Both the position numbers and the translations under genes were made by a program. This document shows, in pieces, positions 17,924 to 26,883 of a stretch of 64,000 nucleotides of DNA; positions within the stretch are counted from its first letter, which is position 1, and each line of letters opens with the position of its first letter. Below the pieces are notes generated by a model. It made no database searches and was not told the origin of the DNA. It was given only the letters and a program-made list of their open reading frames with translations. This DNA is from CAWCDJ01 sp963836015 (GTDB lineage: Bacteria; Acidobacteriota; Terriglobia; Bryobacterales; Bryobacteraceae), in contig CAWIIF010000015.1 in NCBI GenBank assembly GCA_963836015.1, positions 1,550,001 through 1,614,000 of the forward strand. Direction: 5' to 3'.

Positions 17924-18442
17924 CTACTCGGGCTCGCCCGAGTCCCGAATGATGCGGATCTCGACTTCCTGCCGGTCGATCTTCTTCCCTATGAAATATC
18001 CGGCTACCGCGGCGCCGGCCGTCCCCGCCGCCACAACCGCGGGAACCGCGATGACTGCGGGTCCTTCGTAGAGGTCCGGATAGTTGGCCGCCGCGATTCC
18101 GCCCGCTGCCCCGGCCGCAACCAGGGTGCCGAGCAGCCTCCCGCGCTTGCGGTACTCGGTGATGTGCAGGACCGACACCGACTGCCGCGGAATCAGGTGT
18201 TCGCCTTTGGGCTGTACGGCCCGGTCGGAAGTCCTGGAGATCTTCAGGCGCAGGCCGCTGGGCTCGACCTCCACCACTTTGCCTTCGATATACACGCCGC
18301 CCGGCAGCGCCATCGAAACCTTATTATGCCCGACCCGCGGACCGAGCTCGCCCCACTTCAATTGCTCGGCCCCGGCTCCCCACAAAAGGCCCTGGCTCAT
18401 GCAAAGCAGGGCGCCCGTCATCGCGAATGAAAATCGTCTCAT
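17924..18442 (-). CDS. Exported hypothetical protein with glycine-rich membrane segment
   Basis: A 172-residue protein with an N-terminal signal sequence (about 1-23), a beta-rich middle (GGVYIEGKVVEVEPSGLRLK) and a C-terminal stretch of alternating Ala, Gly and Val residues that may insert in a membrane. It ends in a charged tail. Similar small proteins with SH3-like plus glycine-zipper parts are frequent in Acidobacteria; no function is known. The ribosome site AGGAGG precedes the start. fabD follows 31 bases downstream on the same strand. Confidence 0.6.
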   Translation of the reverse strand: MRRFSFAMTGALLCMSQGLLWGAGAEQLKWGELGPRVGHNKVSMALPGGVYIEGKVVEVEPSGLRLKISRTSDRAVQPKGEHLIPRQSVSVLHITEYRKRGRLLGTLVAAGAAGGIAAANYPDLYEGPAVIAVPAVVAAGTAGAAVAGYFIGKKIDRQEVEIRIIRDSGEPE

Positions 18443-18548
18443 GCCATCCTCCTGAGTTCCTTTTCATGGTGCCCCGGAAGGCGCGCTCACTTGTCATCGC
18501 GATGGGAAGGGTGCGTGTGGCGGATGCACAAACTTTGTCTGGAAATTG

Positions 18549-19229
18549 TCAGAGCACCAGCTTGTAGCCCACCCCGTGGACGGTTTTAAGGCGCTGCGGG
18601 TCCGACGGCTGGGCTTCCGTCTTGGCGCGCAGCGCGGCAATGTGGTTGTCCACAGTGCGTGTGGTGGGGTAGTTCTCGTAGCCCCAGACCTCGTTCAGCA
18701 GCTCGTCGCGCGTGACCACTTCGCCGGGGCGCGACGCGAGCAGGCGCAGGATCTGGAACTCCTTGCGGGTCATCTCGATGGGCTGGCCGGCCTTGCGCGC
18801 CTCGTAGGAAACGAAGTTGATCACGACATCGTCGAAGCGGAGCTCGTCGGGCTGCGCCTTGGCGGGCTGGGCGCGGCGCAGGATGGCCCGCACGCGCGCC
18901 ATCAGCTCGCGGATAGAGAAGGGCTTGGCGACGTAATCGTCGGCGCCCAGGTCCAGGCCCAGGACACGGTCGGCCTCCTCGCCCCGTGCCGTCAGCATCA
19001 GAATCGGCGTCTGGATGCCCTCGGCGCGGATCTTGCGGCAGATCTCGTACCCGCTCAGCTTGGGTAGCATCAGGTCGAGGATGATCAGGTCCGGGTGCTT
19101 CTCCCGGATGAGCGTGTAGCCGGACTGCCCGTCGGAGGCTGTCAGCACCTCGTACGACTCGAAGCGCAGGTTGTCGGCCAGCCCGCGCAGAATCGCGGGA
19201 TCGTCTTCAATCGCCAGAATGACGCTCAT
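18549..19229 (-). CDS. OmpR/PhoB-type response regulator
   Basis: A 226-residue two-component regulator: receiver domain (about 1-120) with acidic residues D9/D10, phospho-acceptor D52 (IILDLMLP) and the conserved K in YVAKPFS, then a winged-helix DNA-binding domain (about 130-226) ending HGVGYKL. The ATG at 19229 has GGAGG upstream and overlaps the kinase stop codon by 4 bases (ATGA). It therefore works with the sensor kinase encoded just upstream. Target genes are not evident. Confidence 0.9.
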   Translation of the reverse strand: MSVILAIEDDPAILRGLADNLRFESYEVLTASDGQSGYTLIREKHPDLIILDLMLPKLSGYEICRKIRAEGIQTPILMLTARGEEADRVLGLDLGADDYVAKPFSIRELMARVRAILRRAQPAKAQPDELRFDDVVINFVSYEARKAGQPIEMTRKEFQILRLLASRPGEVVTRDELLNEVWGYENYPTTRTVDNHIAALRAKTEAQPSDPQRLKTVHGVGYKLVL

Positions 19230-21097
19230 GAGTGTTCCTCCTGCCGGGCGGGCTGCACGGGGAATCGCAAAGTAAACGTGCTGCCTTTGCCCGGCGAACT
19301 GTTTACGGCGCACGAGCCGCCGTGCGCCTTCATGATCTGCGAGACCAGCGCCAGCCCCAGCCCGGCGCCCGGAATCGCGCGCGTCTCGGGGGTCCGGGCC
19401 TGATAGAACTTCTCGAAGATGCGCGCCTGTTCCTCGGGCGCGATGCCGATCCCCTGGTCCGTGACCTGCAGGACTACTTCGTCGCCTTCGCGCCCGAGCG
19501 CCAGGTGGATCTCGCGGGAGTCGCCGGAGAACTTGATGGCGTTGGCCACCAGGTTGAGCACCGCCTGCTCGAGCGCGTCGCGGTCGGCGGTGATGGGCGG
19601 CAGGTGGTCCTCCGCCTTTACATGAAGCTGGAAGCCCTGCTCCGAGAGCGGATACTCCAGGGCGCGCAGGGCGGCGCGCACGGCATCGAGCGGCTGCACG
19701 GTGCGGAAGTGCCAGATCTTCTTGTCGTTCTCGGATTTGGCGAACAGCAGGACGCCGTCCACCAGGCGCGAGAGGCGCTCGCACTCGTTCACGATGGTGC
19801 CCAGGTATTCGGACTGCGTATCGGCGTCGGTGCAGCGGCCCATCTGCAGAGTTTCGGCGAACATGCGGATCGCCGTAAGCGGCGTCTTGAGCTCGTGGGA
19901 GACGCTGGCCACGAACTGCGCACGGAGCTCCGACAGCTTCATCTCGCGCTGCAGGTCGCGCCACAGCAGCCAGGCCGCGAACATCGTGACGCCCACTGCC
20001 AGGGCGAGCGACAGGTAGAACAGGTTGCGCTGCAGATCCCCGCCGGCGGAATCGAGCGGCGTGTCAGGCGCGATCACCAGCTTCAGGCCGGAGAGCGCTT
20101 CCCCCAGCGGTTCCCCGCCGGGCTCGCGGGAATCGGCAAAGCGGGTCCCCGGCGGCGCGGCGCGGCCGAACATGTCCTCGCCGCGCACGGCAATGACGGG
20201 CGCGCCCGCCTCCTGATTCCCCGCCGTACCGAGCAGCCACAGGTCCTGGCCGTAGGCGATCCACGCCTGCCGGGTACGGCCGTTCCATATCTCGCGCAGC
20301 CGCGGAAAATCGTTCTGCAAGGCTTCGGCCTGCTGCTGCAGGCGGACCAGGGCATCCGCGCGGCGCCGCAGTCCGGCGGCCTCCGGCAACTTCCCGGCGA
20401 TCTCTGTGACCACGAACGAGGAAAGCGGCGGGAGCCACGGCCTCGCGGCGAGGGTTGCCTGCACATTGGGAATGATCCGCGGATCCGCCGCGCCCCTCTG
20501 CAGAAGGGAGAGAGCGGCGTCGAGGCCCAGCGGGATTCCATCCGGATCGGTGACTTCCGGCGGCGTATCGAGCAGCGAGCGGAACAGCGAAGCGGCGCGC
20601 GCGGACTGGCCGGAGGCGTCCAGCGCCTGGGCCTGCAGCCAGCGGGCATAGGCGGCCTGCTGGGGACGCACGGCCGCGGAGGCGGCCCGCTCGTAGCAAT
20701 CCGCGGCGGCGGGAGAGCACGCCCGTATGGCGGCATCGAAGGGAGGCTTCGCAATCAGCTCCCGATTGCGGCGGACCGCCTGGTCGTGCTCCGCCTCCCA
20801 AGGCAGCGCCAGGCGTCCCTCTTCGATCCAGCCGACGAAGACCGTCTCGGGGTAGCGATAGGACTGGCCCGGCGCGAGATCGCCGGTCGCTTCGCCGACC
20901 CGGATGGTCTCGAGGGCCGCCAGCAGGGTTTCGCGCGCCCGCACGGCCACCTGGTGCCGCTCATCCGCCCGCCGCTTCACCTGCAGCTCGCGGTCCTGGC
21001 CCACGATCCGCAGGCTCAAGGCGATGAGGACCGCGCAGGGCACGAGCACCGCGGCTGCGAAGAGAACTAATTGCGAACGGGGGCCTAAGGCGCGCAT
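19226..21097 (-). CDS. Sensor histidine kinase
   Basis: A 623-residue membrane sensor: helix near the N-terminus (about 8-30), a long extracytoplasmic region of about 320 residues with no recognised sensor fold, a second helix (about 350-375), then HisKA with phospho-acceptor H401 (VASVSHELKTPLTA) and an HATPase domain with N box (NLVANAIKF), G1 (DQGIGI) and G2 (GAGLGLALV) motifs. The stop overlaps the regulator start. An exported START-like gene lies 20 bases upstream on the same strand, so the three may be one operon. The signal is unknown. Confidence 0.88.
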   Translation of the reverse strand: MRALGPRSQLVLFAAAVLVPCAVLIALSLRIVGQDRELQVKRRADERHQVAVRARETLLAALETIRVGEATGDLAPGQSYRYPETVFVGWIEEGRLALPWEAEHDQAVRRNRELIAKPPFDAAIRACSPAAADCYERAASAAVRPQQAAYARWLQAQALDASGQSARAASLFRSLLDTPPEVTDPDGIPLGLDAALSLLQRGAADPRIIPNVQATLAARPWLPPLSSFVVTEIAGKLPEAAGLRRRADALVRLQQQAEALQNDFPRLREIWNGRTRQAWIAYGQDLWLLGTAGNQEAGAPVIAVRGEDMFGRAAPPGTRFADSREPGGEPLGEALSGLKLVIAPDTPLDSAGGDLQRNLFYLSLALAVGVTMFAAWLLWRDLQREMKLSELRAQFVASVSHELKTPLTAIRMFAETLQMGRCTDADTQSEYLGTIVNECERLSRLVDGVLLFAKSENDKKIWHFRTVQPLDAVRAALRALEYPLSEQGFQLHVKAEDHLPPITADRDALEQAVLNLVANAIKFSGDSREIHLALGREGDEVVLQVTDQGIGIAPEEQARIFEKFYQARTPETRAIPGAGLGLALVSQIMKAHGGSCAVNSSPGKGSTFTLRFPVQPARQEEHS

Positions 21098-21116
21098 CGA
21101 AAGTGCCGCAACACTC

Positions 21117-22016
21117 CTATTCCGATCCCGATTCTAGCGGTTGCAGCCGGGCAAGTGTCATGAAAACGTCAGGAAACCGCAACGTCGGATACAGAAGCGA
21201 GCCGGAGCGCCGGATCATCAGGCTGCGGGTGGTGCGAAGGGCGTTTTCGAGGGCCTCTTTGGGCAGGCTGCGGATGATCGGGTCGATGAGCCAGGCCAGC
21301 GCGGAAGGTACGGAGCGGCTCAGGGATACCGCTTCGCATTCCAGGTAGACACCGCCATCCCGCTCGCGGAGCAGCCAGTACGAGTTGAGGCGCCAGAGAT
21401 AGCCGTGGTCTTCGCGCGGGCTGTGCTCCCGTTCGCGCGCGGTGCCCGGGTTGGCGATCTCGACGATGCGTGTGCTGTAGGAGCGGCTCTGCCAGTCATG
21501 GCCGGTCAGCGGGCGGTAGTGGATATCGTAATCGGTATCCAGGACGACCGTCACCACTTTGCGTTTGAACACCCGCAGGCGGACCTTGAAATCGTTGCCG
21601 TTGCGCGCGAGCGTGCGGGATTCGATGACGTCGGGCCGGTAGGTGTCGCGGTGATGGTCGTAATCCTGCAGCAGCTCGAGTACGCGGCCGGCGGTGGCCC
21701 CGGGGATGAAGGCGGCGCCCACCCAGTCGTGCACCAGCCCACGCGGGATCTTCAACGCGCCCTTGCTGTTGCGCGGCTCGCAGATGACGCCCGCCTGCCG
21801 GAGCCTCGCCCGCCGCGCCGCCGTGTCCGCCCAGAGGAACCCTTCCGGACTCTGCACCACCGAATCCAGGCGGGATTCGGCGAGGCGCGTGTATGCTTCG
21901 AAGGCGCGCACGGTCTCGGGCCCCGGCCCGCCGGCGGCGGGCGCCTGGGGATCGGCGGCAAACGCGGGAAGGCCGAGCGCCAGAATGGCCGGTAAGAGGT
22001 AGTTGCCAGTCGCCAT
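21117..22016 (-). CDS. Exported hypothetical protein, START/SRPBCC-like
   Basis: A 299-residue protein with a signal peptide (about 1-20). The central part (VHDWVGAAFIPGATAGRVLE to about residue 250) has the pattern of a START/SRPBCC ligand-binding fold, seen in many acidobacterial exported proteins. No catalytic residues are recognised. It precedes the sensor kinase by 20 bases and may be co-transcribed. A role as a ligand-binding partner of the kinase is possible but unsupported. Confidence 0.6.
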   Translation of the reverse strand: MATGNYLLPAILALGLPAFAADPQAPAAGGPGPETVRAFEAYTRLAESRLDSVVQSPEGFLWADTAARRARLRQAGVICEPRNSKGALKIPRGLVHDWVGAAFIPGATAGRVLELLQDYDHHRDTYRPDVIESRTLARNGNDFKVRLRVFKRKVVTVVLDTDYDIHYRPLTGHDWQSRSYSTRIVEIANPGTAREREHSPREDHGYLWRLNSYWLLRERDGGVYLECEAVSLSRSVPSALAWLIDPIIRSLPKEALENALRTTRSLMIRRSGSLLYPTLRFPDVFMTLARLQPLESGSE

Positions 22017-22182
22017 GTCGGGAAGGTTCCCGTTCCGAGTCCACTATCCGAAATGGCCGGTGACAAGTCAAGGCTTCACATTTCCCAGACAAACAAATTG
22101 CAGCGGGCACACACCGCCCTTGAGGGAGCGTGACGAGCCTCGATCCGACCCGCCGTAAGCTGGACCTGTTCAGGAGGACATC

Positions 22183-22659
22183 ATGATCCGAAAAGTTACG
22201 ATCCTTCTTGCGGTGATGAGCGCCGCCGCGGCGGCGCAAAGTTCCAACGGATACCTGTTCGTCGCTCCCGGAGGCGTGACCTCCGGGGGGTACACGAGTA
22301 TGACCATCCAGGCCGGCGCCGGCGCCGACATCCACCTGGTGAAAGGGCTGGGCCTGAACCTGGAACTGGGAGCGGTGGGTCCGCGCGATGACTTTTCCGC
22401 GGTGGTCGGAATGTTCTCGCCAGGCGCCACCTGGTATTTCCGCCGCGGGAAGGAGCTGAAGCTGGAGCCGTTCGTCAACGGCGGTTACACGCTGATGTTC
22501 CGGGAAGGACACGCCAATCTGTTTTACTTCGGAGGCGGCGCCACCTACTGGCCTGTGCGCCACGCCGGTTTGCGGTTCGAGTTCCGCGATCAGGTCTACG
22601 CAGTTTGCTGCTCGACCTCCCATTACTGGGGCTTCCGCCTGGGACTGGCGCTGCGGTGA
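22183..22659 (+). CDS. Small outer-membrane beta-barrel-like protein
   Basis: A 158-residue exported protein: signal peptide (about 1-18), then alternating strands rich in G, Y and F (GADIHLVKGLGLNLELGAVG, ATWYFRRGK, GGGATYWPV) ending in a strand-like GFRLGLALR. This resembles an 8-strand OmpA/OmpW-like barrel. AGGAGG precedes the ATG. It converges with the antitoxin gene with 6 bases between stops. Function unknown. Confidence 0.6.
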   Translation: MIRKVTILLAVMSAAAAAQSSNGYLFVAPGGVTSGGYTSMTIQAGAGADIHLVKGLGLNLELGAVGPRDDFSAVVGMFSPGATWYFRRGKELKLEPFVNGGYTLMFREGHANLFYFGGGATYWPVRHAGLRFEFRDQVYAVCCSTSHYWGFRLGLALR

Positions 22660-22665
22660 GGCGTC

Positions 22666-22971
22666 TCAAGCAGGCGTGTTCGGCTGATGGATTGCCTTCA
22701 CTGCCAGCCGCGGTTCAAATGCGATGATCCTCAAGAGGGCCGCTGCCGGTCCGGTCGGACGGCGACGGTCCTGCTCCCAGTTCTGCAAGGTCTTCACGCT
22801 AACGCCGATCAAGTGGGCGAACTCCGACTGGGAAAGGCTGGTTCGTTCGCGAATCGCCCGTATGCCGGAAGACCCGACTTCAAACCGGCGTGAGGCTTTC
22901 CGCTTGCCGTGCAGAATCGCTCCACCTTCGCGGACGCTCTCCAGCAGTTCTTCAAACATCTTTGATTTCAT
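22666..22971 (-). CDS. NadS/HigA-type helix-turn-helix antitoxin
   Basis: A 101-residue XRE-family DNA-binding protein. The HTH is clear: TSLSQSEFAHLIGVSVKTLQ, then NWEQDRRRPTGPAAALLRI. Proteins of this type (NadS-like) follow RelE/HigB-like toxin genes, neutralise the toxin and repress the operon. Its start overlaps the toxin's 3' end by 20 bases. It appears intact, although the toxin upstream has lost its central part. It may now serve only as a repressor, probably at the palindrome at 23145-23163. Confidence 0.8.
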   Translation of the reverse strand: MKSKMFEELLESVREGGAILHGKRKASRRFEVGSSGIRAIRERTSLSQSEFAHLIGVSVKTLQNWEQDRRRPTGPAAALLRIIAFEPRLAVKAIHQPNTPA

Positions 22972-23134
22972 CCCTGAACTCCTCCTTGACTACCCTGGCG
23001 AGTTGCGTCACTTGTTTCGGGGTCAGATCGGCCGACACGTTCTTCGGGTATGCATAGAGCAGCAGTATCAGGTCCCTGCGAACCAGCAGGGCCGTGATCT
23101 GCCTCGTAAACGTGGACGTTTCGATCAGCTCCAC
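22952..23134 (-). pseudogene. RelE/HigB-type toxin with large internal deletion
   Basis: Only 60 residues against about 105-110 in this toxin family. The N-terminus (ELIETSTFTRQITALL) and C-terminus (LILLLYAYPKN, then DLTPKQVTQLARVVKEEF) match the family well, but they are joined directly. About 50 residues are missing, including the basic segment that carries the ribonuclease active site (LRK.RW...GRGKRGG.R). The reading frame is intact across the join. The GTG at 23134 is the likely start. The product should be inactive as a toxin but might still bind the antitoxin through its C-terminal part. Confidence 0.7.
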
Positions 23135-23144
23135 TTGCGTCTAT

Positions 23145-23163
23145 TATCCGCCATTGGCGGATA
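23145..23163. promoter_or_regulatory. Palindromic operator candidate upstream of toxin-antitoxin locus
   Basis: A perfect inverted repeat, TATCCGCCA-T-TGGCGGATA, with 9-base arms and one central base. It lies 10 bases upstream of the toxin GTG start and overlaps a minus-strand -10-like GATAAT. This is where XRE-type antitoxins normally bind to repress their own operon. Confidence 0.6.
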
Positions 23164-23190
23164 GCCGTCAAGGCAATGCCCGCACTGGCT

Positions 23191-24429
23191 TTAGTGGATC
23201 GTCCGCGTTTTGCGATTCATGTAATCCATCAGCAGGTACTGACCCAGGGTGAAGGGAGTCGTGAAGTAAGCCTTGCCGCGGCAGATCTCGGTTACCTTCT
23301 GGACGAAGTTGACCAGGCCGTAGTCGCTGGCCAGCATGAAGGTGTTGATCAGAATGCCCTGCTTCTTGCAGCGGTTGACCTCTTCGAGGGTGCGGCTGAT
23401 CACCAGGGGGTCGAGGCCGAAGGCGTTCTTATACATGCGGCCGTCTTCGAGCGTCAGGCAACTGGGCTTGCCGTCGGTGATCATCACGATCTGCCGCATG
23501 TCCTTGCGCTCCTGGTTGAGCAGCTTCTGCGCCAGGATGAGCCCGTCGCGCGTGTTGGTGTAATAGGGGCCTACCTGCACGCGGGCGAGCTGGCTGATCG
23601 CCAGCTCTTCGGCCGTGTCGTGGAACAGGACGCAGCGCAGGCTGTCGCCGGGATACTGCGTGCGGATCAGGTGCGCCAGCGCGAGCGCCACTTTTTTGGC
23701 CGGGGTGAAGCGGTCCTCTCCGTACAGAATCATGCTGTGGCTGCAGTCCAGCATCAGGACCGTGGCGCAGGAGCTCTGATACTCGCACTGGTGGACGTGC
23801 AGGTCGGAGTAGTCCATGTCGAGCGGCACCTTCGCGCCCTCGCGGCGGATCGCCGAGAACAGCGTCTCGCTGACGTCGAGATTCAGGGTGTCGCCGAACT
23901 CATATTGCTTGGACGAGCCGGAGGCCTCGATGCCGGTGGCCAGGTCGCGCGTGTCGTGGCGGCCGAAGCTCGATTTGCCGAGCGAGCCCAACAGGTCTTT
24001 GAGGGTCTTGAAGCCGAGAAAATCGAGCGACTTGTCGGTGACTTCGAACTTGACCTTGGTCTCCTTGCCGCTGCCGACGCCGGGAGCGGAGGCCTGCTGC
24101 TGCGAGGGATCCTCGATCGTGATCTGGCCTTCGTCCACCATTTTTTGAACGAGGTTCTCGAGCAGCTTATCCATCTGTTCGGGCGACATCTGCTGCAAGC
24201 GCTGCATCATCTCTTCGAGAGCGTCGCTGTCGAAGAGCTTGCCCTGTTCGAGGGCCTGCTGGATGGCCTGCTTCAGGTCGTCGAGCGTGTGCTGGTTCCA
24301 CTCGCTGAAGGGCATGTACTGCGTGTTGAAACCGCTCTCCAGGAGAAAGTCGGAGAGGGCCTGAAGCAGGTCTTCGGCGCCGATTCCCAGATCTTCGCCC
24401 GTATAGCGCGAGTAATGTACCCACTTCAT
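23191..24429 (-). CDS. VWA-domain protein (partner of MoxR-like ATPase)
   Basis: A 412-residue soluble protein: a helical, Q/E/M-rich N-terminal half (about 40-130) and a von Willebrand factor A domain (about 210-400). The metal-dependent adhesion site is seen as DCSHS in VLMLDCSHSM, with the later TDGKPS aspartate. Such proteins work with MoxR/ChlI-type AAA ATPases as chaperone or metal-insertion machines. The ATPase gene lies immediately upstream on the same strand. GGAGGGG precedes the ATG. The client is unknown. Confidence 0.82.
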   Translation of the reverse strand: MKWVHYSRYTGEDLGIGAEDLLQALSDFLLESGFNTQYMPFSEWNQHTLDDLKQAIQQALEQGKLFDSDALEEMMQRLQQMSPEQMDKLLENLVQKMVDEGQITIEDPSQQQASAPGVGSGKETKVKFEVTDKSLDFLGFKTLKDLLGSLGKSSFGRHDTRDLATGIEASGSSKQYEFGDTLNLDVSETLFSAIRREGAKVPLDMDYSDLHVHQCEYQSSCATVLMLDCSHSMILYGEDRFTPAKKVALALAHLIRTQYPGDSLRCVLFHDTAEELAISQLARVQVGPYYTNTRDGLILAQKLLNQERKDMRQIVMITDGKPSCLTLEDGRMYKNAFGLDPLVISRTLEEVNRCKKQGILINTFMLASDYGLVNFVQKVTEICRGKAYFTTPFTLGQYLLMDYMNRKTRTIH

Positions 24430-24438
24430 AACCCCTCC

Positions 24439-24463
24439 GTGGGCAGGCTAAAGCATGCCCCAC
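24439..24463 (+). repeat. Dispersed GC-rich repeat, copy A
   Basis: Contains GGGCAGGCTAAAGCATGCCC followed by CACC, nearly identical to copies at 46919 and 63558. It lies between the VWA gene and the MoxR-like gene. Only the left arm and loop of the full hairpin seen in copy B are present. Confidence 0.65.
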
Positions 24464-24471
24464 CAAGCGCC

Positions 24472-25971
24472 TCAGTTATACTGCCTTCGGAAATTGGGGC
24501 GTTCCGGCCGCCCTTCTTCCCGCGGTTCGCGGCGTTTTTCTTCGGCCGCGAAGCCCCTCTCTTCGCTGCGGCTGATGCGGCGGTGCGCGTGCAGGCCTTC
24601 CAGAACAAACTCGGCCGCCGACGCCCGCACCGCATCCGGCTCGTTAGGCGTAAGCCCCAGGGATTTCACTTTCTCCATCAGTCCCTGAATACCGGCCAAC
24701 TGCTTCACCATGGTGGACGAATCCACGTTCTCATCCAGTTTCAGCGATCCGCCCAGGTCGAACCACTGCACGATCTGCGCGACGTTGGCGCCCTCGAAAT
24801 AATGGTCGTAGACGCGGCCCACGGCCGTGCGGATGATCTCGCGCGCCACGGCATCGCCGCCTTTGAGCTCCCCTTCGTACTCCAGCTCGAGCTTGCCGGT
24901 GATGGCGGGCAGGGCCGAGTACAGATCGACGATGCGCGGCACCGCTACCGACTCCTTGGCCTTGAGGGCCCGGCGCTCGGCATTCGAAACCACGTTTTCG
25001 AGCGCCGAGATGGGCAACCGCTGCGAGACGCCCGATCGCTTGTCGATGCGCTTGTCTTCGCGCGCCAGAAAGGCCAACTGCTCCACCACTTCCTTCATAT
25101 AAGCGGGGACCCGCACTTCCACGGGGGAGGTCCGGTCGAGCCATGCCTCCTGCTCGGTGATGGCGATGCCCTGTTCGATCGCCGCCGGGTAGTGGGTCCG
25201 GATCTCGCTGCCGATGCGGTCTTTGAGCGGCGTGATGATCTTGCCGCGGGCGGTGTAATCCTCCGGGTTGGCGGTGAACACCAGCATCAGGTCGAGCGGC
25301 AGCCGGACCGGGTAGCCCTTAATCTGCACATCGCCTTCCTGCATGATGTTGAACAGGCCGACCTGAATCTTGCCGGCCAGGTCGGGCAGCTCGTTAATCG
25401 CGAAGATGCCGCGATTCGACCGGGGAAGCAGGCCGTAGTGGACGGTCAGCTCGTTGGAGATGTCCTGGCCGCGGCGCGCCGCCTTGATCGGGTCGATATC
25501 GCCGATCATGTCGGCGATCGTGACGTCGGGAGTGGCGAGCTTCTCGACGTAGCGCTGGTCGCGATGCAGCCACGCGATGGGGGCCTCTTCGCCGCGCTCG
25601 GCGATCAGTTCGAGGCATCGCCGGCAGGTGGGGCGGTACGGATTGTCGTGGATTTCACAACCCTCCACGTACGGGGTAAACTCGTCGAGCAGCGTGGTGA
25701 GCTGCCGGATGAGGCGTGTTTTGGCCTGGCCGCGCAAACCCAAAAGGATGAAATTGTGGCGGGAAAGAACGGCGTTGATTACCTGCGGGACGACCGTATC
25801 GTCGTATCCCAGAATGCCGGGAAACAGGGCATCGCCCCGCTGAATCTTACAGATGAGATTGCTGCGGAGTTCGTCCTTGACGGTTCGGACTGCAATTGTC
25901 GCTTCGGAATAGGAACTTTCGCGAAGCGTGCCTAGGGTGCGGGGCAACTCCTGAGTGGCTCGTTTTGACAC
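24472..25971 (-). CDS. MoxR/ChlI-type AAA ATPase
   Basis: A 499-residue ATPase related to magnesium-chelatase subunit I and MoxR. The Walker A loop is variant (GLRGQAKT) and Walker B reads FAINELPDL; sensor-1-like FTANPEDY follows. A cysteine cluster (C in EGCEIHD, then CRRC) near residues 110-125 could bind zinc. The C-terminus is basic and disordered (about 470-499). The start is the GTG at 25971, with GGGGGG five bases upstream; the frame runs on to 26007. It is co-directional with the VWA gene, with 42 bases and a repeat between them. Together they form a MoxR-VWA chaperone pair. Confidence 0.82.
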   Translation of the reverse strand: MSKRATQELPRTLGTLRESSYSEATIAVRTVKDELRSNLICKIQRGDALFPGILGYDDTVVPQVINAVLSRHNFILLGLRGQAKTRLIRQLTTLLDEFTPYVEGCEIHDNPYRPTCRRCLELIAERGEEAPIAWLHRDQRYVEKLATPDVTIADMIGDIDPIKAARRGQDISNELTVHYGLLPRSNRGIFAINELPDLAGKIQVGLFNIMQEGDVQIKGYPVRLPLDLMLVFTANPEDYTARGKIITPLKDRIGSEIRTHYPAAIEQGIAITEQEAWLDRTSPVEVRVPAYMKEVVEQLAFLAREDKRIDKRSGVSQRLPISALENVVSNAERRALKAKESVAVPRIVDLYSALPAITGKLELEYEGELKGGDAVAREIIRTAVGRVYDHYFEGANVAQIVQWFDLGGSLKLDENVDSSTMVKQLAGIQGLMEKVKSLGLTPNEPDAVRASAAEFVLEGLHAHRRISRSEERGFAAEEKRREPREEGRPERPNFRRQYN

Positions 25972-26021
25972 GCATACCCCCCTTGATCGCGATTGTACCA
26001 GACCCACACGGTGGGCACCCG

Positions 26022-26036
26022 TTGTATCCGATACAA
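26022..26036. promoter_or_regulatory. Perfect palindrome at lepB start
   Basis: TTGTATC-C-GATACAA, 7-base arms around one base, ends on the first base of the proposed lepB ATG. It lies in the divergent region between lepB and the MoxR-like gene. The sequence looks like a dimeric repressor site (for example GntR type), but no cognate regulator is nearby. Confidence 0.45.
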
Positions 26037-26833
26037 TGACATCAGTGGAGACTCAGGAACAGACTGCGCGACCCGGCTTATGGAACCGGTACACGGAACT
26101 CACCCGCGACGTGCGCCGCGGGTTCATCGCCGAGTGGGCGGTGACGATCGTTCTGCTGTTGTTCGCGACCACGACGCTGGTGCAGGCGTTCGTCATTCCC
26201 AGCGCTTCGATGGAGGACACGCTGCTGATCGGCGATCACGTGCTGGTCGATAAGATGGTTTACGCGCCGTCGGGCCCCATCTCGCGGCACCTGCTGCCAT
26301 ACCGGGATGTGCGGCGCGGCGATGTGATCGTCTTCCGCTATCCGCGCGACATCAGCCAGGACTACGTGAAACGCGCCATCGGCCTGCCGGGCGATCATAT
26401 CCGGCTGGTCAACAAGCAGCTCATGCTCAACGGGCACCTGGTCGACGAGCCCTACGTCATCCACCGGACCTCATACGTCGATTCGTACCGCGACAATTTC
26501 CCGTCGTCGCCGGACGTGTCGCTCCCCGCGAGCGCCGTCGACATGCTGCAGAACCACGTGGTGAACGGTGAGGTGGTAGTGCCTCCGAACTGCCTGTTCG
26601 CCATGGGCGACAACCGCGACGATTCGCTGGACAGCCGCTATTGGGGGTTCGTGCCGCGCGAAAACATCGTCGGTACTCCGCTGCTCATCTACTGGTCGTT
26701 CGAGGCGCCCACGCAGGATCTGACCAACCCCAATATCGGGATCGATCACATTGTCGATGTGGTGACCCATTTCTTCACGAAGACCCGCTGGTCGCGCACG
26801 TTCAAATTCATCCGCGGCTACCCCTTGCGGTAG
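26036..26833 (+). CDS. lepB: Signal peptidase I
   Basis: A 265-residue inner-membrane serine protease that removes signal peptides from exported proteins. It has one membrane helix (about 33-55) followed by the catalytic S58 in IPSASMED and the general base K112 in YVKRAIGLPGD. The box D/E motif MGDNRDDSLDSRYWG is near residue 200. The frame is open back to 25955, but that part overlaps the divergent ATPase gene; ATG 26036 or GTG 26045 are the realistic starts. No ribosome site is visible before either. Confidence 0.92.
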   Translation: MTSVETQEQTARPGLWNRYTELTRDVRRGFIAEWAVTIVLLLFATTTLVQAFVIPSASMEDTLLIGDHVLVDKMVYAPSGPISRHLLPYRDVRRGDVIVFRYPRDISQDYVKRAIGLPGDHIRLVNKQLMLNGHLVDEPYVIHRTSYVDSYRDNFPSSPDVSLPASAVDMLQNHVVNGEVVVPPNCLFAMGDNRDDSLDSRYWGFVPRENIVGTPLLIYWSFEAPTQDLTNPNIGIDHIVDVVTHFFTKTRWSRTFKFIRGYPLR

Positions 26834-26883
26834 GATTTTTCTGAATTGCGTCCTGCAACGATAGCGTTAAGCTAGAGATCGCT

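Noticed and set aside
23176..25935. A 919-codon plus-strand open frame
   Set aside because: It is antisense to the VWA and MoxR-like genes, shows the low-complexity composition of GC-rich shadow frames and has no domain or ribosome site.
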